Assembly: GCA_947568835.1 (NCBI GenBank) | Contig: OX387605.1 | Span: forward strand, 21,270,418-21,334,417 | Source of the DNA: Protonemura montana | Taxonomy: Eukaryota > Arthropoda > Insecta > Plecoptera > Nemouridae | Direction of reading: 5' to 3' | Length of the DNA: 64,000 bases | Shown here: piece by piece, positions 1 to 10,066 of the stretch | Numbering within the stretch: the first letter of the stretch is position 1 | Layout of the letters: the number at the start of each line of letters is the position of its first letter | Program-made: the position numbers and the translations under genes | The notes under the pieces: generated by a model | The model's input: only the letters and a program-made list of their open reading frames with translations | Database searches by the model: none | Told to the model about the DNA's origin: nothing

Positions 1-1252
1 TTTTATTTTTAAAACGCTATTAAATTTGAAGAATGTTTTGTAGCTCAAGCTAAAGGCTTGTGTTTCAATGCAGGCTTTTTTTTATGTGTCATGCAAACTC
101 TGTACCTACTGAAAACTGGAAGACTTTCAAAGTAGAGGTAGTAGATTTTTTTTAACCAAAGAGAATTAAATTGCTAGGTTAGTTTCAAACCGGTCAAACG
201 CTACTGGGTTTGATCATTTATGAACTAACTCAAATAAATAAAACAGTACAAAACAAAAGCAACGGCATTCAAATCATTTTTATTATAAACCTTTCACTGT
301 GAAATAGGCTCACTTTCGCATAAGCACGCGGTGTTTTTCATTTTAAAAATGTTATTTCTTCCTTGTGGTGTTTTTTTTTAACTTGTGAAAAAACATGGCT
401 GTCAAGAAGCTTGCCTATTTTTGTAAAGAAAGCCTGTCGTGCGTCAACAAGACCTGGAAAAGTGTATGCTGTCTTCTTGTCAGGGCTTTCCTTGGATATT
501 TTCCTGTGCACTTGGGCACAGATATCCATGTTTTCCCACTAAATGAAAAACAAATAATTTACAGTCCTCCAAGTCTTCGTCAAGCCCGTGGATAGATGAC
601 ACATATCATCTGATTAAATCAAAAAAGAAACTAAACTGAAATCAATATTCTCATAAATAATGTTTATTTTCATTACATAATAATATTATTTTCAATAATA
701 TAAAAGAAAAAACTTGGCAGTGACTAGCAAATTCACATTTCTTCATGAGGGAGCTTAGAAGTAAATTCCAACTTCGTCCAGAATACAGAATAAAATATAT
801 GAAAGCTCATGTCATGTAACAAACAAAAGACCTAATAGATCAATTCAATGATTTTTTTTAAGATAATTTAATTATAATTCTGTTTCATTCCATACATAAC
901 AGAAATATATGAATTGAAAATAAGCCAAGATAAGAGTGCGTCAGTAGAGATGAAGTGAGGAAAAGGAAAGGGAACTAAAAGTAAACTTCGAGATGAAGAA
1001 ATAGAAAAAATGAAGACTTCAAACATTTGGGAAGCATGATAAATAAAGATGCGAGAATAGAAACGGAAATAAAGAAGCATATTTTCTAAAAATCTAATAT
1101 TTTGATATTTTGATAATTTGTGATATTTATCCGATTCTTTTTTTTGGTGCTAGATTTTCGTTTAGTCATAGCAAATATAAAATATAAAATACTCCTACCA
1201 AATAAAATATCCACTAATATCCTAATATCCAATATTTCCAACTTAATATCCA
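1..1252. other. AT-rich stretch without a recognised gene
   Basis: Open frames here are short (up to about 87 codons) and overlap on both strands without splice-site support or coding texture. I see no tRNA-like box, transposon end or long repeat. Poly-A and poly-T runs of 6 to 9 bases are common. I read it as intergenic or intronic. Confidence 0.5.
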
Positions 1253-1542
1253 ACAGATTGCGCTGGGGGTCACGATGAGACTTAACACGACTGCATGTTC
1301 GGTGAACCATTTTCAAATGAGAGAACCTGGAGGACCGATCGGTAAGCAACGGAGTTCGACTGGCGTTCCTCCAGTCGGGCTGTAATCATCGCGCTTGATC
1401 TTGCTAAACGGTTACCCTAGCAAGTAGCAACTATGCAGGCAATTCCTTCTTTCTCGGCGCTGTCACCGGAATTTTCTAAACGATTGATGTCGTTCAGCCA
1501 TTTGACCATACAACTTATTACAAAGAAAAAAAAAAAAAAAAA

Positions 1543-1620
1543 GTGGAACGACGGGAATCGAACTGGAGCACCTTCACTCAGCATTCGGATACGTTCACCG
1601 CTCGACCACGAAGACTGACG
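1543..1620 (-). repeat. tRNA-like SINE module (minus), followed by a T-run
   Basis: Read on the minus strand this has an A box of the tRNA-Ser/Leu type (GTGGTCGAGCGGTGAAC), a B box (GTTCGATTCCCG) and then a run of 17 T (1542-1526), which would serve as a pol III terminator or SINE tail. The acceptor arms do not pair well, so it is a tRNA-derived repeat or pseudogene rather than a working tRNA gene. It is one of several such modules between 1.5 and 3.7 kb. Confidence 0.5.
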
Positions 1621-1763
1621 GAATAACATGTTATTTTTTTGTAATTTTAAATTGCTAAACTATGAAGAAGAGAAGCATGTTGGCAATTGGAAGAGATATT
1701 GGTTCCTTCGATCGAGAATTATATCGTTGGCGTTTAGTTGGTTTATTTCCCGTAAGTATGTCC

Positions 1764-1836
1764 CGTAGAGCGTAGCTCTGTGGTAAGCGCTGTGCCTCTT
1801 GTCGCGGGGGTAATGCGTTCGATCACCGGCATATCT
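1764..1836 (+). repeat. tRNA-like SINE module (plus)
   Basis: A clear A box (TAGCTCTGTGGTAAGCGC, 1773-1790) is followed at tRNA spacing by a B box (GCGTTCGATCACC, 1815-1827). I see no convincing acceptor stem and no T-run right after it. It has the normal box spacing of a tRNA and is best read as a tRNA-derived SINE head or decayed tRNA copy. Confidence 0.5.
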
Positions 1837-2047
1837 TGCTTTTGGTTTCTTATCATCGAACTAGATAATACTTGACCAAATATGAAAAATTATTACAAGT
1901 CCAGAGTGTAGTTCATATTTCTACCAACAGGTGGCTCTAATGCTAGTTTTGTACTTAACTCTAGTTCCCATGTTCCTATATACTTGATGCTAGACTTAGG
2001 AGCCGCACACGGGGTATAGGTGGGGTTTGGGGTCGTGGGAACTGCCC

Positions 2048-2102
2048 GCAAAATTGGCGGGCGCGACTGGCGCGAAGCGCCAGGAGCGCCCGGCAATTTT
2101 GC
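2048..2102. repeat. GC-rich 26-bp hairpin with a GAA loop
   Basis: Bases 2048-2073 and 2077-2102 are reverse complements at 23 of 26 positions, separated by the three bases GAA. The inner stem is GGCGC/GCGCC and the outer stem GCAAAATTG/CAATTTTGC. It sits among tRNA-like modules and is much more GC-rich than its surroundings. It may be an old foldback element or a structured tail of a repeat; nothing shows that it is transcribed. Confidence 0.6.
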
Positions 2103-2136
2103 TACTGTCTAAACCATACGCCCAAAAAAAAAAAAA

Positions 2137-2236
2137 GTATTGCGAGACGTGATTCGAACTCACTACCTCAGCAATCGCATGACCCTGTGATCGACGTATG
2201 CAATGCCTTAAACCGCACGACCACGCGGCTACACGG
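2137..2236 (-). repeat. tRNA-like SINE module (minus) with T-run
   Basis: On the minus strand there is an A box resembling class II tRNAs (GTGGTCGTGCGGTTTAAGGC), about 100 nt in total, and a good B box (GAGTTCGAATCAC), followed by 13 T at 2136-2124. The length fits a tRNA-Ser/Leu ancestor with a long variable arm. The design (class II tRNA-like head, then T-run) is the same as at 1543-1620, so the two may belong to one family. Confidence 0.5.
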
Positions 2237-3090
2237 TATCTGCTGCATTTATGAGATATATAAGTCTCCTGACTACAGCTACCACGGGTGGATATTTTAT
2301 TCCAACAGTCAAAAGCTTCCTCCATCGAGTGGGTTCGATCCACGTAGCGGATGCCATTGACGTTACCGAAGCAGCGACAGTACCGACACGCCACGCAGAC
2401 GGCCACGCATCGGTGAGGAAGATGAACCTATTTGAATTTCATTTTTGAAAACCCGCTGACTACATTCTACATGACGTTGACCACACTCTCTGGTAATGTG
2501 AAAGCATATTAAAAAATCACGGACAATTAATATTCGTCCTCGCAAGCAAGAGCTAGACCTGGTCACCATATCAACGTGTGCAGAGGTACTAGATCGCCAC
2601 ACCTAGCAGTGCAGAAGCGCTCGACAACTCAAAAATATAGGCTTCCACCGTTAGCAAAAAGCTAACGTGATTGCAAGCTTTACAGCCTAACTGCAGCTCA
2701 AAGCCAGTCTGAGCCCGATGCGTGTCCATGGAGCTCTCATATACTCTTATCTATATAGTTTCACCGAACACGCAGTCGTGTTAAGACGCACAGTGACCCC
2801 CAGCGCAATCTGTTCTCAATGCAAATGTACTCGATCAATCAATGCTGGACTTCGGTCGGTAACCCGGATATTGATACGCCTGATGTTAAAAAATATTTAA
2901 TACTACCATTCCTTGGCCGGGATCCGATCGTAGACCATTCACCACATCGACCGGGCGGCTTCACAGCTCGAGTTACCTACTTCGAAAGTAGAATCCGAAT
3001 CAGCAGCATTGAATATATTTTCCAAATTTTAGATTTTAGATTACTCAAAGCCCGCAGATCGTTCACCTAGCAGAACAACTGCCGCCTAGT

Positions 3091-3175
3091 GGTGGCGCCG
3101 GGTTTCGAAACTGGTGTCCCGAAATTGGTCGACTCACAAGAGTCTTGACCAGTACCAACATGACCACGTGTAGTT
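3091..3175 (-). repeat. tRNA-like SINE module (minus)
   Basis: The minus strand carries an A-box-like GTGGTCATGTTGGTACTGG and a B-box-like GTTTCGAAACCC at tRNA spacing. The B box is a weak match to the GGTTCGAATCC consensus and no T-run follows. Its tRNA character is judged mainly from the company of similar modules on both sides. Confidence 0.35.
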
Positions 3176-3466
3176 GAAAAAAGCCGCCCCGCCAGATGCT
3201 TGTCATCACACTGGCTCGGCTGATCCGAGTACTGCCATCCTGACACAGACCCCGGCCATTGTTTTACTCGAAATACCAGGAAACCCCTCACTACCATCCT
3301 GTCCACAGAAAAAAATCTGATAGGTTTTGAAGCCAACTTTTAAATGGAGTGGTATATATCGTATAGATATTATATAAATAACTAAGTAACAAATTTTTAA
3401 ACGTATTCTTTGGAATTTGTATCGCTATCCCTCCAACGGATATGTTCCAGATGAAGTGCTTTGGAT

Positions 3467-3728
3467 CAAAAAAGCTGCATGAGCCGGGAAGCGAACCGCC
3501 GACCACTGGCACCGCAGACGACGACCATACAACAGATCTACGTGGACCAGTGATCGTACGTGGATTTATTACAGAACACGTGATGAAAATTGTCGATAAT
3601 AATTCAGTCAAGTCGCCGATTTATGAAGAACAAAATACGAACCTGCTGGGAATCGAACTCGGTACGGTCGGATGTAGAAGATGGAGAAGTGACCTATTCA
3701 ACCTGCCATCGAGTTTAGTCGACAGGTG
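3467..3728 (-). repeat. Two further degenerate tRNA-like modules (minus)
   Basis: Two minus-strand B boxes lie here: GGTTCGCTTCCCGG (complement of 3485-3498) and GAGTTCGATTCCC (complement of 3648-3660). The first is followed on the minus strand by TTTTTT (complement of 3468-3473), a pol III terminator. The A boxes are only approximate. They extend the tRNA-derived cluster to about 3.73 kb. Confidence 0.4.
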
Positions 3729-3730
3729 CA

Positions 3731-5082
3731 GGTGAATAACAAATACTTGAATAGCAAAGGACGGCCGCATAGTAAACTAGATGTACAAGTATTAAGCTGG
3801 ATTTCTTTTATTAAAATAATTAGCTGGAATTAGGTGGAATTAGCTGAAATTATTCTCCATAAAACGATCATTTCTGCCAGCCATTTTAAGCACACGGGGA
3901 TAGTTTCAATATTGGGAAAAAATTAAAAGAGGTAACCCTCCTTCATTTAAGCGCAAACAAATGAAAACCAAATTTTTGTAAATGTTAGCCTTTTTTTTGT
4001 CGAGAGCTGGGCTAGAATTCAAGACGATCACCGATCGATAGCTTGTCATATACTTTATCTTCTATGAAATTCTAGGAGGTATTCCCCCTTCATTTTCACG
4101 CAAATAAATTAAGGCCATTTTTTTTTTTTAAGTGTTAGCTTTCTTTCAAAGCTGGGCAAAAATACATTAGTATGGAAGTAAGATAGCTGGTCTTGTCCTA
4201 GATCATCCCTGAAATAATTCAGAGGTACGTATAATTCCGTTGTTCGTTTAGGAATTAAAAAGATAGGTATAAAATTGGAGGAATTATTAATTTAATATAG
4301 AGCAATCGCGTGTTATTGGAGACTAAGGCTTATGAGTTTTTTCGGCTGTTTTGTGGATACGATATGTTGACTGGCTGCTTGTATATCGTGTTTTAGATTT
4401 TGCGAGCTAAGTATCCACTAGTCAGACCATATGACAACATGCAGACATTTTCAGAAATTGTTATATTTTTCATTTTATTTTGCCATGTTAAATCATGACA
4501 AAATCATTTAAACAGCTACGTCGGTGCCAATCCAATGATTTAATATGCTCCAATACAAAGAAATCTTATCTAGAACAAATCGCATATTCAGTTAACATAA
4601 TTCATCAAATGTTGGGGAATAAGATTGACTTAAAAAATAATTAAATAAATCTTTTATGTATATAATAATGAATATCAATGTTGGTAAGTTTTTTTTTTGC
4701 AATTGTGTAACCTTGTTGCATTTATATGCATTATGTTTACCTTAGACCAATTAAAATATTCTCAGCTATCTAATGTTGTATTTAATTATTCGTTATCTTT
4801 GAATTATCGTTAGCTATAAGCTAAAACGTTGTGGAATGTGCAACTTATCACCTAAAAGTATCAAAGTTTAGACGGCTATTGCGCATGAACGGTGCGACAT
4901 AAAATTTTGAAAAAATCTGTTTTTATTCTGTCCTAGGCCTGCTAAATGCGGATTTTTTTTTTCTTTTAATAAAAAATTGTCAGGTTTTATGCTGTGTTGA
5001 TTTTGTGTGGAATGTCCCAAATGCCAAAGTGGTAAAACTATTTCAAAATAAAATTCTACAATTATGTTTAAAGGGACCTTAA
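3731..5082. other. AT-rich stretch without a recognised gene
   Basis: There is no open frame of interest and no tRNA-like box. T-runs of 8 to 10 recur near 3990, 4123 and 4690. The minus-strand gene model at 5083-6153 would place its 3' untranslated region here: an AATAAA on the minus strand lies at 4922-4927, about 155 bp past its stop. Confidence 0.4.
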
Positions 5083-6153
5083 TTATACATTTATAGATAC
5101 TTCTAAAAATCCATTCTTGCCGTAAAAGCTACTGTTACCAAATTCATGCTGAGGGAATTGAAATTGTTGCATCTTCTAAAACAAGCATTAAACAACTCCG
5201 AAAAATAAAGAAAACTCCACTTTGCACCTAGTATATTGGGACATCTAATTTCAGTTCGACATCTGTTGATAATTAAATGACACAAGAACAACAACAAAAC
5301 GCTTACTTCTTGGAAATCTTTCTCAGACTCCTGTTCCCCCTCAACTGTGTATTCTCTCGTTTCAATTGCCTGTGGTAGATACTTGGGAAGGGGTTGATAT
5401 ATATATATATATGTATAAATATTTTTTTAAATTCACTGTCAAAAAACTTCTTAGGGGAAATCGAGACACGAACCAAATTTGACAGATAACCCTACTCCTA
5501 AGGTAAGAATAATAATATCTAAGTTTGTGTAGACAAAAGGCTAAATTTAAAATAAACAGGAATTTTTTCCTAAAATGTTTTTATTTTTTCTCGTACAAAA
5601 TGTACGTTTTTGGGGGTTTTAAGATGTGCAAGGTTATTCAATTTGCTGAGCTGAAAATTTAACGGTACGGCTTTGGTTGGTCTACAAAATTTTGTCTGAA
5701 ATTACTAAGCAAACCTTTTCCTTAAATCCTAAAGTTTCTCAGAAACCTCTTTACCTTTCCAGTGCTCTGTTTCGTGCCGATTGAGGTGCCGTGCGCTCCG
5801 ACTGAAATCTTCATATTTTTGAAGAAACTCCAGTGATTGCTGGAGCTGAATTGTCTTCTTGTCCTAAGTCTTTACACAAATCATTCTGTTTCCAGAGTAG
5901 GAAATTGTAGCTGGAACAGGATACTTACAAATGGGTCGTGGCTGGACATTAAATCAGAGATTGACAAGCTTACGTTTAATATAACAGGTAGGTAACAAGC
6001 AAAAAAAAAAAGTGATTCATTCTGAATTAACTGGTTGAAGATGAAGAAACAATCTAGGGCTCCGTTACACCTCAAAGATGCATTCGCCTTCTCCACACGG
6101 TTGAAGAAGATACAGAGAACGGCTAAAATATGTCTATGATTTTTTAAACTTAA
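5083..6153 (-). CDS. Candidate multi-exon host gene, 3' part (unknown protein)
   Basis: Tentative minus-strand model: exons 6153-6071, 5968-5929, 5863-5755, 5344-5307 and 5175-5083, with AG/GT borders and matching phases, giving about 120 codons to a TAA. The best exon is 5863-5755 (helical, from DKKTIQLQQSLEF to ARHLNRHETEHWK): a TAG stop lies just before it in frame and is removed by the CTTAG acceptor. The intron at 5928-5864 is 65 bp with a GTAAGT donor. The last exon also has an in-frame TAG immediately upstream, at a strong TTTTAG acceptor. The 5344 acceptor is weak, and the 5969-6070 intron could instead be retained because that frame stays open. No family is recognised. Upstream exons are not placed. 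Confidence 0.35.
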
Positions 6154-6295
6154 CTGAAATACTTCAAAATTCAAGAAAATGATCAAAAGTCCAACACACT
6201 TTTCCAGACAAAAAATCCCCCGATACTGTGAAAGATGTAACTATATTTTGAGTGCCATTGTAGATACAAGGTGAAGTTTGGGTTGGACTTAGTCT

Positions 6296-6580
6296 TTTAT
6301 TTCAATTTTAGCAAATTTTCATGTTTGAAGGCATATTCTGGCATCTAAGGGAAAATTTCCCGCATGCATCAAAGTATGCTTTTGATAGATTTTGGTATTT
6401 TTGTTAGCGTGTAAATAATCTGGATTAATGTCTGAGTCTGATAGTTGCCAAATAAAACTCGATAAAAAATGATGGTCGATTATCTCCCAAGGTTCCGCAA
6501 AAACTTCCTGGCGCATAGATTGCAACTTTTGATTAATTTCGTGAATACAATATTCTACAAACGTTCTATAAGAATTAAAT
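6296..6580 (-). CDS. Candidate terminal exon, unknown protein, with AATAAA
   Basis: The minus-strand frame 6580-6319 gives 86 residues ending DARICLQT and TGA, after a good acceptor (TTTCTTGTAG). An AATAAA (6301-6296) lies 18 bp past the stop, as expected for a true 3' end. Inside are EINQKLQSMRQEVFAEPWEI and SSFIWQLSDSDINPDY, a plausible amphipathic helical texture, while the plus strand is full of stops. I found no GT donor before the stop that would join it to the exon at 6153, so it seems to end its own transcript. An upstream partner exon was not found with a compatible phase. Family unknown. Confidence 0.35.
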
Positions 6581-6837
6581 CTACAAGAAACTCGACTTCT
6601 TTTTTATTCCATAACAATTAACTACCTACACATCCCTGGTTAGCCGGAAAGTATGTTTTGTCAGCACTAAAATAACATCCCATATTTATTTATTTATTTG
6701 TATTAAATAAAACTTACCTCCCTCACCAGTGCAAAAATAGAACAGGTAGGTATACAAACTCTTAAAAAAGTTTCCGGTATTTTTTCTTTGTAACGGAAAT
6801 AAAAATATAGTTTTGATGCTCAGACTCTGAGTCGCAG

Positions 6838-8270
6838 AAATGCAAGACTTAAAAGTTTTGATTGAAAGTTCTTCAAGCGAAATAATATTGGGAAAAGCAC
6901 AAAAGAGGGAAGTGTTAGATGACTTGACTCGCGGGAATTCTCTGAGGATCTTGGGGAAAGATCCCTTAAATTTGTGTCAGACTTCCGTTGTCCGTACCCA
7001 TCTAATTTTTATTTTCCTTTTTCGCATGGGAGGTGCATCGGTCTAAAAAATACATGTATTTACTGCTTAATTAATGGGTCTATGAGGTAAGAAATAAGAA
7101 ATAATCGCTGAAGTCGTAGTTAAAATATCAAATTTAGAAAGCTGCAACAAAATGCAGTCTTTTAAGCACACGCTTCTTATAATTTTTCGTACACATAACT
7201 ATTTTACAAAAATACTATTTCTTGTAAACAAAATCTTGCTCTTGATTGAGTATCTGGAAATTCTCCAAAGCGTTTGAAACACAACAGCAGCAGATCTGCT
7301 TTCTTTTAGCTTTCACAATTTTTTATTTTCTTTCATTATTTTTTTAAAAGTTCATCATAAAGGAGTAAATTGTCATATTCAATTTCCTTTAGTCTTCCTT
7401 TCCCTGCATTCCGTTGTACAAAACTACAAAAAAAAAAAGGGAATCTCGGCTCAATCGATCTCTCCATCAATCTCTGACATTGTGTTGACTCTTCATAGGA
7501 GTCACGATATAATATTAGAAATTCCTGAGACACTGGACATTTTTGCCACCCAAAACTGGGTGGAAAACTTTTTTACTACATATATGTTAGATGCAAATAA
7601 AATAATCAAAAGAAATCCGCAATCAACAGAAATTCAGAGAAAAATTGCAGCTCTTGCGTTGGTGTGACTAAAAATGATTCGTTTTTACCCCACGACTTCT
7701 TATAAACTGCAATATTAAACCTGGCAATTTCATACAGAAACTTGAAATTAAAGTCATCCCTTTGAAACCATGTTCTTCTGACTATCTTTACCCTGGTAAT
7801 GGTGGGTATTGTAGGGCTGATCTACCCTCGTCATATCAAATACACAAGCAATTTTATAAGAAGAGTGTCTTTTTATTTGCTCCCCTGATGAAACAAATTT
7901 TACATGAGCGGAAACTAATCGACTGCAAAAATAATACAGCCGATCAAGAAAAAATAACTAATTTATACAAAACATCAGGTGTAATGCAAATGATTTTTTT
8001 TTTCGTAAACACATTTCCTCACGTTATAAATTAAGGGTAGAAAAAACCCTAGTTGCTTGGTCACCCCAGTAAGGTGGTCTTTATGCTCACCCCTAAATCT
8101 CTAAACACTTTTTTTTTAGTTTTACAGTCGTCGGTGCAACCCTAAGGGGAATTATAAACTTGCCATATGAACAATTTGATGACCCAATCAAAGAATTTGG
8201 AATGATATCACAAAAACACAAATTTCTTGACACTTCATTCTCGCTGGAAATCTTGGAAAACACACGATAG
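6838..8270 (+). CDS. Candidate four-exon host gene, unknown protein (~226 aa)
   Basis: Plus-strand model with exons 6838-6973 (ATG at 6840), 7499-7661, 7738-7978 and 8128-8270 (TAG). All three junctions keep phase: TT+G, codon boundary, and G+TC. Introns are 525, 76 and 149 bp; acceptors are CGCAG, TTCATAG, CATACAG and TTTTACAG after a T-rich tract. The product has no signal peptide. The third exon contains PCSSDYLYPGNGGYC and YQIHKQFYKKSVFLFAPLMK; the last contains GIINLPYEQFDDPIKEFGM. The 6974 donor (GTGTCA) is weak, so the first exon is the least certain and may be internal. Overlapping minus-strand frames exist but do not form a phase-consistent chain. No family is recognised. Confidence 0.42.
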
Positions 8271-10010
8271 ATTTTTGTCAGTTGGAAACTGCATTCGATG
8301 TCAAATATTCCCATGGACAGACAACTGAAACCTAAAAAAAAAATTCAGCCTCTTTGAAAACCGTTATCTCTGAAACGATGTACTCTAGCAACTCTAGAAG
8401 ACGATAGCTTATTGGTCCCTCCACCTTTTCAATGTAGTTTGTTCGTTACTTTTCAGGTACATGCTAGACCAACCAACTTATTTGCAAGTTTGCAACTATG
8501 CCGAAACCTGATAGCTACAAGTCCCATGGCATTCACGCACCCATTTCGCATTTATGCCAAGAGCCATGATCGTATTAAACCTGCATTAATCTTCTCTTTT
8601 GTGCAATCTTACTAGATCGCAAAGCATGAAGCATGAAGCTGACTGGACCTCGAGAAGGAGGGTGGTAGGGGGTTGGAACGGGGTGGCTTCTTTGTCCGTG
8701 TTAAGACATGGTTAAGGGCAGTATGGGAATTGTGCGTGTTGGTACATGGAGATGGTATGAGGATGCTGCAAAAAATTACCTCCTCCCATCGCGCTATCTC
8801 TGTCGGGAGTCGTCGGCGTTTATTTTTCGGTTAGAAGGAGTCGGGGTCGTGAATGCAGACGCGAAAAGGTGTTCACTTATGTCGCTGTCTTGACCTGGGA
8901 CGAAAGTGTTTGAAGAGGTGTTGAAGATCTGTTGGGTGATTCGTGCTGATTTGGTGGAGGCGTCTATCTCAGGTACTAATTTGATTTACTCTATTTACAA
9001 TGACTGCTTTTAGCATTTTTATGAGATAGTTTTATTTATTTATTTAGCAAATAGTGCGTGACTTTTGATTGTCCGGTCAACTAAATATCGCTAGAGAGTG
9101 TGATTTAGTCAAATAGTTTACTGACTGGCTTTCAGTTGCGACTTGTGGCGTTCTAATAGTTGGAAAATAGTTGGAAACATAATTTTAAACAACTTAAAAT
9201 CAAGTACCAACGAATATTTAAATATAAGGTGGCGAAACCATAATCTCGCCCTGCGACTGACTTTTCACACATTATTCAAATATCTTTGAACGTCTCTTTG
9301 CATATCATTGAATATCTTTGAATATCTCGTGGATTCTCGGTACCAATTTGCTATTCTCATCACCCAATATTCCAAATATTTCTCGGTGAAAATGTGTTGT
9401 TGTCAGTTTTTCTGTAAATACATGATCAAGCTCTCCGGCTATAGCAGCTGCTCTTTTTACATGTTCAATTTGCTTCTTCACTTTTCTTCAAAGATTTAAC
9501 CAAAGACATAGAATTTAAAAATCTTAATTTTCTTCACATTTGTCAAAAATCAAGGGTTTCCTTAATTTTCCCGGCTGCAAGCTTTAAATTCAATTGTATG
9601 AGGTAGTAAAAAATTACATTTAAAATTCTTAGCGACTTACGACTTTGATTGGCACATTTCTTGACCTTCGATTTCAATGTTAATTTCCATCTTCGATTTC
9701 AAATACCGTCTAAATTAAAATCTGCCAAAGATGTTTTGCTCTAAAATGTAAAACTTACCAACGAATATGTGGCGGAATTATTTAAAAAAATATATCTGAC
9801 CGCCAAAATAGTTTAAAATCATAATAATTTGTAGTCTTGAAAGAGAGTTAACTTGAAACTTTATAACCCTTGCTCGATGCACAGAAGCAGCCTCTAAAGC
9901 AACCAATTTGCTTGATTCTCCTGCTTTACACGTTGATTCCAAGTACTACCATCGTGCTAGAGAGAGAAAGAGCTGCAGATAAGTTCAGGGGTGTGAGCGG
10001 GTGGCACAGG

Positions 10011-10066
10011 GTAGGTGGGTGGGTGGGTGGGTGGGTGGGTGAGTGGGTGGTGGTGGGTGGGGGGTG
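10011..10066 (+). repeat. (GGGT)n microsatellite, G-quadruplex-prone
   Basis: GGGT repeats run for about 35 bp and pass into GGTGGTGGGTGGGGGGTGG. Many runs of three or more G at short spacing satisfy the simple G-quadruplex rule on the plus strand. The long frames over it on both strands are low-complexity Trp/Gly or Pro/His/Thr repeats and are not proposed as genes. Confidence 0.85.

Larger units (their letters stand above)
1253..2813. repeat. 54-bp inverted repeat pair spanning about 1.5 kb
   Basis: Bases 1253-1306 and the reverse complement of 2760-2813 match at about 49 of 54 positions. The shared core begins ACAGATTGCGCTGGGGGTCA and ends GTGTTCGGTGAA or a one-base variant. The two arms enclose several tRNA-like modules. 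They could be terminal inverted repeats of a decayed non-autonomous element, or two opposed copies of one short repeat family. No transposase frame lies between them, and I did not identify target-site duplications. Confidence 0.55.
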
